Notes: generated by a model from the letters alone, not told the origin. Positions 16,032 through 25,434 are shown, counted from the stretch's first letter. The stretch: DNA of 64,000 nucleotides from CAYPPG01 sp964412555 (GCA_964412555.1 CAYPPG010000003.1:124001-188000), one strand, 5' to 3'. Numbers and translations: made by a program.

Positions 16032-18461
16032 ATGAAAACAAATCAAATAAAACATAAAAACGAAAGATCAACATCCGTCGAAAGGCAATCCCCTTCACGC
16101 CGACGGGTGATCGTCTATATAGTCTCATCCTTTTTACTCGGCACAGTGCTGACGTTTCTCATTCTAGCCTCTGCCGGTATTTACGCCCTAAAAACTTTCT
16201 CACGGATGGAAGAACTGCTCCATGGAAATCCATGGAATCTCCCCACTCGCGTATACGGACATCCTTTCGAAATCGTAGTGGGCAGTACTATCCATCGTCA
16301 AGGAGTCATTGCCCGCCTTGCTCAACTCGGCTACTATCCCGTTTCCTCGATCCAATCTGCGGGTGAATATTCTTGGGATGAAAAAGGGCTGAATTTATAC
16401 CTACACGATACCCCTATGATGGACGGCATGCGCAAAGGTTTTCCCGTTCGCATCGAAACCAAAGAAGAAATGGTCATTGGGATTGTGAACACGGAATCAG
16501 GGAAGCATCTTTCATCCGTGATGTTGGATCCCGATCTACTAGGCTCGATTTATGATCCTTCTACGGAAGACCGCCAACCGATCTCTTTGGAGGAAGTCCC
16601 ACAAGAATTTATCGATTGTTTATTAGTCTCAGAAGACCAGAGTTATTTCGAGCATCATGGTATCGATCCGTTTGGCATCCTTCGGGCAATCTGGGTCAAC
16701 TTGCAAGAACAGCGCTATGCTCAAGGGGCCAGCACTATCACTCAACAACTTGTCCGAAGCCTTTTTTTGACCCGTAAACGCACCATGCGGCGAAAAATGG
16801 AAGAAGCCGTAATGGCTGTATTACTGGAAATGACACGCAGCAAAGAAAAAATTTTAGAACTCTATATCAATGAGTGTTATTACGGACAGGCCGGAGCGGT
16901 CAATATCGGAGGACTGAGGCAAGGAGCACGCTATTATTTCGGCACCGAACCGCGTCATCTCACATTGGCGCAAAGCGCCATGTTGGTTGCCATATTGCGT
17001 GGACCGAATTATTACAATCCTTTCAAATATCCCGATCGTGTAAAAAAACGTCGTGACTATATTCTGGCCCGCTTGGCACAAGAAGGAAAAATCACCGAAG
17101 AGCAAAAACATCAAGCCATAAATACCCCTCTTCCGGAAGTCCCCCATTCACTCTCCGGATCGGCTCCGTATGTGGTGGATGCCGTCCGCCGTACTATACC
17201 CGATATTATTGAAATGAATGAGCTTCAAACCGAAGGATATACAATTTTTACTACTATTGATTCTCACATGCAAACAGTGGCACAAGAAACTGTTCAAAAG
17301 TCGCTGAAAAAACTGGAAGAACAATTCCCTCATCTGGCAACTTCATCCGAACCGCTTCAGGCTGCCCTTATTTCCCTCGATCCCTATACCGGAGCCGTCC
17401 GCGCGATGGTTGGTGGACGGAATTTCAAAACCAGCCAATACAACCGAGTGCTCCTAGCCCAACGTCCGATCGGCTCCGTCATCAAACCGTTCCTCGCCCT
17501 TTGCGCTTTGGAGGGAACTCACCGAGGCGATTATGATTGGCGTCCGAACTCCCTTTTGGAAGACAAACCGATCACGATAAAAACCCCCGCCGGCCCCTGG
17601 ACACCCACCAATTTTTCCAAGGAATTTCACGGACAAGTACCCTTGCGCCGCGCTATTGAAAACAGCATCAACATTCCTTGTATCCGTCTTTCTCAAAAAA
17701 TCGGTATTTCCGTCTTCGCGGATTTCTTGGAATCACTAGGCATTGAAGATCCGCCACGTGTCCCTTCACTCGTCCTTGGAACTGTTGAACTCTCCCCTTA
17801 CAAGGTAGCCGGATTATTCACCACTTTCCCCAACCGTGGCGAACAGGTTTCTCCTTTTTTCCTCCGTGCCATCTTGAAGACTGACAACGAACAATTCCCT
17901 CTTTCCCCCCCAACAATGAAGCGTGTGGCCTCTCAACTAGCCACATACCAGGTTCTATCCATGCTGGAAGGAGTTTTCAAACGAGGAACAGCCGCTTCGG
18001 CTCCACGTCTCGGATGGAAAGGCATCGCCGCCGGAAAAACCGGTACCACGGATGAACGAAAAGATTCCTGGTTTGTCGGCATGACGCCCGATTTACTCAC
18101 TGTCGTATGGGTCGGTTTTGACGATCCCAAGTCCACCGGACTCACCGGCAGTATGGGAGCGCTTCCGCTTTGGGTTGAATTCATGACTCAACTGTATCCG
18201 GATGGCAATACCGAACCTTTCCCCGTCCCCAATGGTTTATCACAACACCTGGTATCGTATTCCACCGGTTCCCGCACCTATCAAGAGGGGCCGAACGTCA
18301 TCCAAGAATACTTTTTGAAAAACTCAATAACAGAACAAGAAACTCCTCTCACCAAACAAACGATCACTCCCCGTAAATCCGAGACCTCGGAATTCACGAC
18401 AAAAGCGCTACCGGATATCCACATTTCCGAAAGTGAAATCTCGACAGGTAACAAAGAGTAA
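16032..18461 (+). CDS. mrcB: Bifunctional penicillin-binding protein, PBP1B type
   Basis: The 809-residue inner-membrane protein polymerises and crosslinks peptidoglycan. One N-terminal helix (VIVYIVSSFLLGTVLTFLIL) is followed by a UB2H-like region (WNLPTRVYGHPFEI...ARLAQLGYY, about residues 72-165) typical of PBP1B, then GT51 with catalytic Glu201 in SEDQSYFEHHGID and GASTITQQLVR, then the transpeptidase with Ser482-x-x-Lys485 (GSVIKPF), Ser545-x-Asn547 (ENSINIP) and Lys669-Thr-Gly (AGKTGTTDE). All key motifs are intact. The last 100 residues are low complexity. The Pro-rich lipoprotein gene is divergent upstream, raising the possibility of an activator partner. Confidence 0.9.
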   Translation: MKTNQIKHKNERSTSVERQSPSRRRVIVYIVSSFLLGTVLTFLILASAGIYALKTFSRMEELLHGNPWNLPTRVYGHPFEIVVGSTIHRQGVIARLAQLGYYPVSSIQSAGEYSWDEKGLNLYLHDTPMMDGMRKGFPVRIETKEEMVIGIVNTESGKHLSSVMLDPDLLGSIYDPSTEDRQPISLEEVPQEFIDCLLVSEDQSYFEHHGIDPFGILRAIWVNLQEQRYAQGASTITQQLVRSLFLTRKRTMRRKMEEAVMAVLLEMTRSKEKILELYINECYYGQAGAVNIGGLRQGARYYFGTEPRHLTLAQSAMLVAILRGPNYYNPFKYPDRVKKRRDYILARLAQEGKITEEQKHQAINTPLPEVPHSLSGSAPYVVDAVRRTIPDIIEMNELQTEGYTIFTTIDSHMQTVAQETVQKSLKKLEEQFPHLATSSEPLQAALISLDPYTGAVRAMVGGRNFKTSQYNRVLLAQRPIGSVIKPFLALCALEGTHRGDYDWRPNSLLEDKPITIKTPAGPWTPTNFSKEFHGQVPLRRAIENSINIPCIRLSQKIGISVFADFLESLGIEDPPRVPSLVLGTVELSPYKVAGLFTTFPNRGEQVSPFFLRAILKTDNEQFPLSPPTMKRVASQLATYQVLSMLEGVFKRGTAASAPRLGWKGIAAGKTGTTDERKDSWFVGMTPDLLTVVWVGFDDPKSTGLTGSMGALPLWVEFMTQLYPDGNTEPFPVPNGLSQHLVSYSTGSRTYQEGPNVIQEYFLKNSITEQETPLTKQTITPRKSETSEFTTKALPDIHISESEISTGNKE

Positions 18462-18639
18462 ACTTCTGCTTATTCATACAATAAAAGACTGACAAAGTAC
18501 AGTGGGGTCCACAAATGTATATTTTATATTTTTTACCGTTGCATCAGTTATAATAGAGAAGAGACTCAGTTTTCATGAAAGAGACATGAAACAAATGCTC
18601 GACTCCGGAATTCACGTTTTATGAAAGGAAGGTTTTATC

Positions 18640-19692
18640 ATGACACAATCCATCGAGGAACGATTAGGCCAAGAAGCGGAATATTATCTACAGCACGAAT
18701 GTAAGACTGTTCAAAAAGAATTGCTCCACCTTCCGGGTCCGGATTTCGTAGATCGAATTTATGCACAATCCGACCGCAACAATCGAGTGTTGGGAAACTT
18801 GCAGTGGATGTTCAATCATGGACGTTTGGGTGGAACCGGCTATCTCTCTGTTTTGCCGGTTGATCAGGGTATTGAGCATTCAGCAGGTGCATCCTTCGCG
18901 CCCAATCCGATTTATTTCGATTCGGAAAATATCGTCAGACTCGCTATCGAAGGCGGATGCAATGCAGTGGCATCCACTGTAGGAGTACTAGGTAGCGTAG
19001 CAAGAAAATACGCTCATAAAATACCGTTCATCGTAAAGATCAATCACAACGAATTACTCACCTATCCCAACCGCTACGATCAACGCTTGTTCGCGACAGT
19101 CGAACAAGCATACGATATCGGCGCAGCCGCCGTAGGCGCGACAGTTTACTATGGATCGGAAGAATCCGCCCGACAGATCGAGGAAATATCCGAAGCGTTT
19201 GCCCAAGCGCATGAATACGGTATGGCTACAGTATTATGGTGCTATTTGCGCAACAGCGCTTTCAAAAAGGATGGAACGGATTACCACACCGCAGCGGATT
19301 TAACCGGGCAGGCGAACCATCTTGGCGTCACGATTCAAGCGGACATCATCAAACAAAAACAACCCACCACTAATGGCGGCTACCAAGCAATCGGATTCGG
19401 GAAGACGCATCCGGAGGTGTATTCGAAACTGACCAGCGACCATCCGATCGATTTGACCCGATATCAAGTCGTGAATTGCTATATGGGGCGCATGGGATTG
19501 ATCAATTCGGGAGGCGCGTCAGGCAAGGACGATTTTGCCGATGCCGCCAAAACCGCAGTTATCAACAAACGTGCAGGCGGTATGGGATTGATCACCGGCC
19601 GTAAGTCTTTTCAGCGCCCTATGGAGGAAGGCATTCGTTTGCTGAACATGATCCAGGATATTTATCTGGATTCGTCTGTAACCGTTGCATAG
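18640..19692 (+). CDS. fbaB: Class I fructose-bisphosphate aldolase, DhnA/FbaB type
   Basis: The product has 350 residues, the same as E. coli FbaB. Conserved parts include YLSVLPVDQGIEHSAGASFA, IPFIVKINHNE and the segment IIKQKQPTTNGG, where Lys238 (or Lys240) would form the Schiff base with the substrate. GGMGLITGRKSFQRP near the end binds phosphate. It cleaves fructose-1,6-bisphosphate to dihydroxyacetone phosphate and glyceraldehyde-3-phosphate, and may also act in gluconeogenesis. The start is preceded by GAAAGGAAGG. A TATAAT box at 18549-18554 may belong to its promoter. It does not appear to be linked to neighbours. Confidence 0.9.
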   Translation: MTQSIEERLGQEAEYYLQHECKTVQKELLHLPGPDFVDRIYAQSDRNNRVLGNLQWMFNHGRLGGTGYLSVLPVDQGIEHSAGASFAPNPIYFDSENIVRLAIEGGCNAVASTVGVLGSVARKYAHKIPFIVKINHNELLTYPNRYDQRLFATVEQAYDIGAAAVGATVYYGSEESARQIEEISEAFAQAHEYGMATVLWCYLRNSAFKKDGTDYHTAADLTGQANHLGVTIQADIIKQKQPTTNGGYQAIGFGKTHPEVYSKLTSDHPIDLTRYQVVNCYMGRMGLINSGGASGKDDFADAAKTAVINKRAGGMGLITGRKSFQRPMEEGIRLLNMIQDIYLDSSVTVA

Positions 19693-19762
19693 GACAATGG
19701 TTGGCTTGAAAAAAAGGGAATAAAACGTTGAATATAGGTATTATCATTTATTCGGGAGATAT

Positions 19763-20089
19763 ATGTTGGAAATTCATATTCCTGAACAGATTGAATTATT
19801 AAAAAAGACTGTAAAAGAGAAAATTGACGCTCGTCAAATTTTCCTTTTCGGCTCCCACGCTTATGGAAAATCCGGTGAAGAGAGCGATCTCGATGTATGC
19901 ATCGTAACCGATCTCGAAAATAAGCGCAAAATTGATGTAATCCGTGAAGTGAGACGTGAACTCATCGATCAGATTGCTCTTCCACTCGATATTTTGGTCT
20001 ATTCAGAAAAAGAATTTTATGAAAGAGCTGCTCTCGCAAATACACTGGAACACAAGATTTTAGTGGAAGGGATAAAACTGCATGGATAA
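19763..20089 (+). CDS. MNT nucleotidyltransferase, antitoxin of an MNT-HEPN pair
   Basis: The 108-residue protein carries IFLFGSHAYGKSGEESDLDV, the GS-x10-D-x-D core, with a third acid in LPLDILVYSEKEF. Type VII antitoxins of this size AMPylate and silence HEPN ribonuclease toxins. The HEPN gene overlaps the end by eight bases, the usual translational coupling in such pairs. It differs from the MNT gene at 12384 and is its own lineage. Confidence 0.85.
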   Translation: MLEIHIPEQIELLKKTVKEKIDARQIFLFGSHAYGKSGEESDLDVCIVTDLENKRKIDVIREVRRELIDQIALPLDILVYSEKEFYERAALANTLEHKILVEGIKLHG

Positions 20090-20474
20090 TGATGCCTATG
20101 CACAAGAATGGTTTCATATTGCAGAGATGGACTTATCTTCCGCTGAATTTTTACAAAACATGCAACCGGTTCCATATGAGATCATCTGTTACCATTGCCA
20201 GCAATCCGCAGAGAAATATATAAAAGGATTTCTTGTTCTTCAAGGAGAAGCAATCAAGAAAACCCACGATTTGATCATTTTAAATAAAGAATGCCGGAAA
20301 TACGATGAATCTTTTATCACAATAGAAGAACCATGTATCCTATTGACAGATTATGGAATCCATGTCAGATATCCTTTCCCTATGGATATCAATGAACGCG
20401 ATATGAAAATCGCTTTGAGGAGTGCTCATACGATAAAAGATTATATATTATCAAAAGTGAATATGCACTCGTAA
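20082..20474 (+). CDS. HEPN-domain protein, toxin of an MNT-HEPN pair
   Basis: The 130-residue all-helical protein is of the PF05168 HEPN type: AQEWFHIAEMDLSSAEF, then ICYHCQQSAEKYIKGFLV, then KKTHDLIIL. The family signature C/F-H-x-Q-Q-A-x-E-K is kept. The classic ribonuclease R-x4-6-H is not seen in obvious form; the nearest candidate is the KKTHDL region, so catalytic activity is uncertain. It starts inside the MNT gene. Together they form a probable type VII toxin-antitoxin or nucleotide-sensing module. Confidence 0.8.
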   Translation: MDNDAYAQEWFHIAEMDLSSAEFLQNMQPVPYEIICYHCQQSAEKYIKGFLVLQGEAIKKTHDLIILNKECRKYDESFITIEEPCILLTDYGIHVRYPFPMDINERDMKIALRSAHTIKDYILSKVNMHS

Positions 20475-20514
20475 TTTCAGTTTGATTATACATGAAACCG
20501 CCTGCCTTAATATT

Positions 20515-20613
20515 CTACTGTACAAGACAACGCAATCCTTTATCCGTCACATTCGCTCCACTCAAACTCAGCCGGATGAGTTGATCCAAAACCTGCAAAT
20601 AGATGAAATCTTT
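20515..20613 (-). pseudogene. Leucine-rich-repeat gene remnant
   Basis: On the minus strand 32 codons read LQVLDQLIRLSLSGANVTDK and GLRCLVQ before a TAG at 20517-20515. This fits the planctomycete-type leucine-rich repeat LxxLxxLxLxGTxVTDxGLxxL. An in-frame TGA stands just upstream (20616-20614), so only the last repeat of a once longer gene is left. Confidence 0.45.
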
Positions 20614-20627
20614 TCAACTTGAAAAAT

Positions 20628-20655
20628 TTGATATTCCCTGTTAGGTATGTACAAT
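20628..20655 (+). promoter_or_regulatory. Sigma-70-type promoter for the secreted protein at 20695
   Basis: TTGATA at 20628-20633 and TACAAT at 20650-20655 are 16 bases apart; the start codon is 40 bases downstream, with GAAAGGAG before it. Confidence 0.5.
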
Positions 20656-20694
20656 AGTATGCGTTATCTTCAATACACGAAAGGAGAAATTTCC

Positions 20695-21504
20695 ATGAAG
20701 AAAACGAGTCTAATTTTATCAAGTTCTTTCGCTTTTTTGCTCTTCTGTTGCCCATCCTTCGTTGTGGCCCAGGAGATTGTCATCGATTTTGACGGATCGA
20801 TGGGAGGTGAAGATATGAATCCCGGTGCAATCAACGGCCAATCAGATTCAAACGGAGAGTGGTTCACACGAGCGGCCGACGATGTTTATCATGTGATCGA
20901 GGATCCCAACGATCCGAATAACAAATTGTTATCCGTGGGACAAGAACCGCCCGGAACCGGTACGGAAACCTATTGGTTCATGTATGTCATCAACGGCGAT
21001 GATCAAGGCGAATTTCGCGGCGATCTCTATTTTCAATTCGATTGGTTCTTTCCCGATGATCCAGCGCCTCTAGACAACGGGATGACATTAGCCGGTTATT
21101 ATACTGATCCGCTATCCAATCAATGGAACGACAATCAAGTGTTGATTCGAAACGAAGAACAAGACCGCGGATTCGATGTTCGTTCCGCCGGCACCTATAC
21201 GTCAGATGTCGAGATCTTCCCTGTGAGCGAAGTGTGGTATCGGTTCAATGCGGAAATCAGCGTACCCGATCAAAATTATAATGTTTGGGTGACGGATATG
21301 AGCACCGGTGAAAAAACACAGATTGCAGAAAATTACGATTTTCGTGGAAACGTACAGCTGGCATCCGATGAAGGGCTGGCCGTAATCGCCTTTTGGAGTT
21401 CTAATCCGGATGACGGCTCCCGCCCAGGCCGAGTCTTTATTGACAATATATTCTATTCGACCGAACCGTTCACGACGGATGTACAAGAATGGTCTGTTTA
21501 TTAA
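20695..21504 (+). CDS. Secreted beta-sandwich (lectin/glucanase-like) protein
   Basis: The 269-residue protein has a signal peptide (MKKTSLILSSSFAFLLFCCP, cleavage near VVAQ). What follows, with GSMGGEDMNPGAINGQSDSN, a YFQFDWFFPDD strand and an ending PGRVFIDNIFYSTEPF, resembles concanavalin-A-like jelly-roll domains such as those of polysaccharide lyases or family-16-like carbohydrate binding. No catalytic pair was recognised. It is extracellular or periplasmic and might bind a glycan. Start ATG 20695 follows GAAAGGAG; an in-frame ATG at 20647 lies upstream of this site and gives no signal peptide. No clear operon partner. Confidence 0.55.
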   Translation: MKKTSLILSSSFAFLLFCCPSFVVAQEIVIDFDGSMGGEDMNPGAINGQSDSNGEWFTRAADDVYHVIEDPNDPNNKLLSVGQEPPGTGTETYWFMYVINGDDQGEFRGDLYFQFDWFFPDDPAPLDNGMTLAGYYTDPLSNQWNDNQVLIRNEEQDRGFDVRSAGTYTSDVEIFPVSEVWYRFNAEISVPDQNYNVWVTDMSTGEKTQIAENYDFRGNVQLASDEGLAVIAFWSSNPDDGSRPGRVFIDNIFYSTEPFTTDVQEWSVY

Positions 21505-21691
21505 TAATCCGATAACGCCAATCCTGCTTATCTTCACTTTATTTGGAAGAAAAAGAGCTTCTTTCGGCAAATCGTTTTTGGTTAGAGAGTATCAATATTT
21601 TCGAAAACATAATTTCATTCTACAGGTTTCAGCCCTAGATTGATCTTACCGGTTTGAATTAGACTAACACTGCAATCTGGTGGAGGTGATC

Positions 21692-23746
21692 ATGAAGCCT
21701 TTTTTGATAATGATCCTACTGTTCTTATTGGTTTTTCCTCTGGTTTCCTTGGGGCGGATAACGGATTTGGAAATACTGGAAGAAAAGCCGTTCGCTGATG
21801 AAAAAACGTTTGGAAAGACTGGATCATATGAAATTATTACAGCGCGCGCTTCTTATACCGTCGATCCTACCGCTCCAGCCAATCAATCGATTATCGATTT
21901 GGATAAGGCACCGAAGGATGAACGGGGATTGATACACTTTTACTCCGATGTGTGCATCTTGAAACCCGTCCAGATGGATAAAGGTAACGGAGTCATTCTC
22001 TATGACGTCAACAATCGGGGAAACAAACTTGCTCTGCGTTTTTTTAACGACGCCGGTGGCGATGCCAACCTGGTAGAGGAAGCCGGCAACGGATTTCTGA
22101 TGCGTCATGGGTACACGGTTGTTTGGAGCGGATGGAACGCGGAGATCTTACCGGGAGATAATCGGCTTCGGCTTTATGCTCCGGTGGCCAAAAATGAAAC
22201 CCAGGAGATCACAGGATTGATTCGGACCGAAATGATGACGAATCAGCCTACCGATACGCTACCGGTCAAATGGGACGCAAACCATGGCTCCTATGAGCCA
22301 ACCGAAAAAGGAAGCGAAGAAGCAACGTTGACCTGGAGGTTGCGAGAGACCGATTCACGTATCCCGATTCCAAGAGAACAATGGAAATGGGATATTTTGC
22401 CGATCGAAAAAAGCGAAGGATTGCAAATCCTACCTTTGATCCATCTTGTGCTTCCATCGGGATTTCGCCCCGGTTATATCTATGAGCTGATTTATGAGGG
22501 GAAGAACCCGATTGTTCATGGATTGGGCTTCGCTTCTGTCCGAGATTTGATTTCGTGGTTGAAAACGAGTACAGATCAAGGGAATCCGCTTTTGATTCAA
22601 GAGGGGAAAGCCGGAATTCAATATGCATATACATTCGGAATTTCGCAAAGCGGCCGCTTTATTCGTGATTTTCTATATCAAGGATTCAACGCGGATGAAG
22701 AAGGCCGGCGAGTATTCGACGCCATGATACCAACAGTGGCCGGTGGGGGGCGAGGAAGTTTCAATCACCGTTTTGCCAATCCCACCTGGACGAACATGCA
22801 GCATATAGGCCATGCGTACCCAGCAGATCGTTTTCCATTTACCTATGCCGAGACAACCGATCCTTTCACGGGCAAGAAAGACGGCATATTGTCGAAGGCC
22901 GTCGAAACGAATACGGTTCCAAAAATTTTTCAAATCGATAGTTCCGCCGAATACTGGAGCCGGAGCGGTTCCCTTGCACACACCGATCCATCTGGAAATG
23001 CTGATGCCCTCATCCCGGAGAACGTTTGTTTTTACTTAATGGCAGGTTCACAGCATGGATATGGCGCTTTCCCGCCGACAAAAGGAATCGAACAGCACTT
23101 GACAAATCCTCTTGATTATCGTCCGATTCTCAGAGCCTTACTGGTCGCTTTGGACGAGTGGGTGCAACAAGGAGAAACACCACCACCAAGCGCTTATCCC
23201 CGTTTAGAGAATTCAACCTTGGTGGATTGGCAGCAGAAAAGCGTGGGATTCCCCTATATTCCAGGCACACGATTTCCGGAAGTGATTCAAAAGCCGGAGT
23301 GGTTCGATTACGGTCCGGAATTCGAAAACAAAGGCATCGTCAGCATTCAACCACCTATTTCCAAAGGTGTTTACAAGGTTCTTGTTCCGAAAACCGATGA
23401 AAATGGCAATGACATTGCAGGCATCCGGTTACCGGAAATCGAAGTGCCTATAGCGACGTATACCGGATGGAATCTGCGTGCAGCGGAAGCAGGAGCGGAA
23501 AATGAACTGGTCGATTTAGCCGGTTCGTATATTCCAATCGCCACCACCAAGGAAGAGCGGGAGAAAATCGGAGATCCGCGATTGTCTCTTGAGGAACGGT
23601 ATGAAAGTTATGAAGACTATCTAAAGCAATTTCAAGCAGCCGCTCATCAACTTGTGGAGAATGGATTTTTGTTGAACGAGGATATCGATATAATTCTTCA
23701 AACGCGTGAGTCGATCAAAGAGAAATTCGCTACGGTTAAGGAATAG
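21692..23746 (+). CDS. Exported alpha/beta-hydrolase domain protein (Abhydrolase_10 type)
   Basis: The product has 684 residues with a signal peptide (FLIMILLFLLVFPLVSLG). Segments ILYDVNNRGNKLALRFFNDA and GFLMRHGYTVVWSGWNAEI near residues 105-150 and YAYTFGISQSGRFIRDFLYQ around residue 320 match the PF20091 family; the Ser in G-I-S-Q-S-G should be the hydrolase nucleophile. VPKIFQIDSSAEYWSRSGSL and GSQHGYG follow. These proteins are esterase-like, with unknown natural substrate. Start ATG 21692 follows GGAGGTGATC; a GTG at 21680 lies within that ribosome site. Confidence 0.7.
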   Translation: MKPFLIMILLFLLVFPLVSLGRITDLEILEEKPFADEKTFGKTGSYEIITARASYTVDPTAPANQSIIDLDKAPKDERGLIHFYSDVCILKPVQMDKGNGVILYDVNNRGNKLALRFFNDAGGDANLVEEAGNGFLMRHGYTVVWSGWNAEILPGDNRLRLYAPVAKNETQEITGLIRTEMMTNQPTDTLPVKWDANHGSYEPTEKGSEEATLTWRLRETDSRIPIPREQWKWDILPIEKSEGLQILPLIHLVLPSGFRPGYIYELIYEGKNPIVHGLGFASVRDLISWLKTSTDQGNPLLIQEGKAGIQYAYTFGISQSGRFIRDFLYQGFNADEEGRRVFDAMIPTVAGGGRGSFNHRFANPTWTNMQHIGHAYPADRFPFTYAETTDPFTGKKDGILSKAVETNTVPKIFQIDSSAEYWSRSGSLAHTDPSGNADALIPENVCFYLMAGSQHGYGAFPPTKGIEQHLTNPLDYRPILRALLVALDEWVQQGETPPPSAYPRLENSTLVDWQQKSVGFPYIPGTRFPEVIQKPEWFDYGPEFENKGIVSIQPPISKGVYKVLVPKTDENGNDIAGIRLPEIEVPIATYTGWNLRAAEAGAENELVDLAGSYIPIATTKEEREKIGDPRLSLEERYESYEDYLKQFQAAAHQLVENGFLLNEDIDIILQTRESIKEKFATVKE

Positions 23747-24127
23747 AACATATTTACGATACAATTTCCATATTTACTTGACTCCAATATCCTAGCGCGT
23801 AAAATTTATTTGAAGTAAACGGTGTGTTGTACTATGTTTCAGGAAAAGATGGCGAAAAGTAATTTTGTTTCTTCTGGGAATCAAGAGTGGAGACGTGAAA
23901 CTGTCCTAAAAATTAATATTCATTGGAACATTTATGCTCGAATGGTGGCAATGTTCAACGGAAATGTATGTGTTGAAAAAATGCGGGCAAGGATGCCCGC
24001 GCTCCGCTTTTAGATGAAAAAACGCCGCAGGGATGTTCGTGCTCTGTTGTTGAGGAAAGTACTCTCGTGATGGAAAGAGCGAAAAAAAACTCCCTCAAAT
24101 TACTAATAATTATTTAAAGGCAAATCT
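23747..24127. other. 381-base gap with two diverged inverted-repeat elements
   Basis: No convincing gene is present; a 63-codon forward frame here lacks homologous-looking motifs and overlaps the repeat. The first part is AT-rich. The noteworthy content is the repeat pair described separately at 23983-24046. The coiled-coil gene begins directly after with AAAGG as its ribosome site. Confidence 0.5.
23983..24046. repeat. Two copies of a GC-rich dispersed-type inverted repeat
   Basis: The first copy, 23983-24000, is a hairpin: GCGGGCA, loop AGGA, TGCCCGC, followed by GCTC. A diverged copy at 24023-24043 (GCCGCAGGGATG...GTGCTC) keeps about three quarters of the bases but has lost stem pairing. 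The GC-rich hairpin stands out in an AT-rich gap. Elements of this form are common as dispersed repeats in genomes of this kind; the number of copies elsewhere cannot be seen here. Confidence 0.45.
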
Positions 24128-25039
24128 ATGTCCACTCGCTCGGATGATTATAATCATGTAGCAGAACAATTTAAAGAATCGCTCATTCGCGATTATTTAA
24201 AAAAACATCCCGGTATCACCCGCGCGCAAATCGTGGCACGAACGATCAACGGAAGAATCGTTATCGATACAATCGATAACGTTTTCAAGCACGCAGCAGG
24301 GCAAAAAAAAGTACAAGAATCCATCGATAAGCAAAAAATCAAGGAACTAATTGATAAGGGAGAAAAGCGCCTCGAATCATCTATAGAATCACTGAAGAAT
24401 TCCAAATCGTATGTGCAGTGGTTATACCGATCCCGTTTTACCAATTTTACCGAAAAAGATCGGGAGGAAGTAAACAGTTTTTTAGAGCAGAAAGAAATCG
24501 CTCTCGGAAAATGTGCGATCGAGGCGGATCAATCCAAACAAAAATTGGTGGAGATGCTTCACCAAAAAGTACGCGCTACAAGTTCGTTGGTTCGAACTGT
24601 CTTACAAGAGACATTACAGGCGGTTGGGGAATTGTTGAAAAATCAGGCCTCGATTTACAAACGAGAAGTGGATCTGGGAGATCACGTATCGAGATCCATG
24701 CAGGAATTTATCAAATCGTGCGCCACAGTGGCGAAGGCTCTAGTCAAGCCCACCACGATCAATGCCATGGCCCGCGCCTATCAAATCCTACGAAACGAAT
24801 CGATCGATACGAATAAAATCACCAATCCTGAAAATCTGAAGAAGTTAAAAAGCGCAGTAGATGAGTTGGATGAACAATTAAATCAGCGGCGGGAAATCAT
24901 CAAAGCGATCCAACAGCTGGTCGATTATGTGGAAGAAGTAGTGGCGAGTGCAGGGAAGTTGGAAGAAATGGAAAAAAAGGAAAAGCCAAAAGAAGACTCC
25001 CGCCAGCGAATGGCTTTCACATCGAAAAAACGGCGGTGA
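24128..25039 (+). CDS. Helical coiled-coil protein of unknown function
   Basis: The 303-residue protein is soluble, without signal peptide or membrane helix. It is almost entirely helical and charged. An early stretch, FKESLIRDYLKKHPGITRAQ with IVARTINGRI, might be a small nucleic-acid-binding or winged-helix-like fold. After that come long coiled coils (e.g. DEQLNQRREIIKAIQQLVDY). The C-terminus is very basic (TSKKRR). I recognise no family. A toxin-immunity or scaffolding role would be guesswork. ATG 24128 follows AAAGG; no neighbour is clearly linked. Confidence 0.5.
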   Translation: MSTRSDDYNHVAEQFKESLIRDYLKKHPGITRAQIVARTINGRIVIDTIDNVFKHAAGQKKVQESIDKQKIKELIDKGEKRLESSIESLKNSKSYVQWLYRSRFTNFTEKDREEVNSFLEQKEIALGKCAIEADQSKQKLVEMLHQKVRATSSLVRTVLQETLQAVGELLKNQASIYKREVDLGDHVSRSMQEFIKSCATVAKALVKPTTINAMARAYQILRNESIDTNKITNPENLKKLKSAVDELDEQLNQRREIIKAIQQLVDYVEEVVASAGKLEEMEKKEKPKEDSRQRMAFTSKKRR

Positions 25040-25365
25040 TAACAGATCATTGACATGTAACATCAGTTTTGTCACTTCAAGAAAAAATTCCCCCCAATTA
25101 TATCAACAAATTTCTGCAACAGATAAACTATGCTGACAAAACCTGCGAGTCAAAGTAAATTCAACCAAATCGATTATGAAAACGATCTTCGCAAAATGAG
25201 CTTTTTATGTAACGAATCCGATAAAATTCTGTAAACATCTTATATAAATTTGTCATATGTTTCTACTATACTTTCTTCATGACACATACAATATATAGAA
25301 AAAACATCAATCAATACTCCTACATAGAGTACCTCTTCCCTTTTCTTCTAAAAAACGAATACAAG
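25040..25365. other. AT-rich gap upstream of the chemoreceptor gene
   Basis: No gene, RNA gene or strong hairpin is seen in these 326 bases. Short TATACT- and TATATA-like words are frequent, so weak promoters are possible; the recognisable promoter is the one at 25366-25396. Confidence 0.4.
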
Positions 25366-25396
25366 TTTCAACGATAGGCATACTCTTTGCTATAAT
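25366..25396 (+). promoter_or_regulatory. Probable promoter of the chemoreceptor gene
   Basis: TTTCAA/TTCAAC at 25366-25372 and TATAAT at 25391-25396, 18-19 bases apart. The start codon is 39 bases downstream. Confidence 0.4.
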
Positions 25397-25434
25397 GAGA
25401 AGTGTTCACAGTTTTATAAAAAGGAAGAATAGGA

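Noticed and set aside
20540..20755. 71-codon minus-strand frame over the promoter of the secreted protein
   Set aside because: It overlaps the promoter and start of the 20695 gene on the other strand, and another frame there carries the LRR remnant.
23822..24013. 63-codon plus-strand frame in the repeat-bearing gap
   Set aside because: It ends inside the hairpin repeat, has atypical composition and no ribosome site.
23983..24046. CRISPR array
   Set aside because: Only two diverged copies with no regular spacers.
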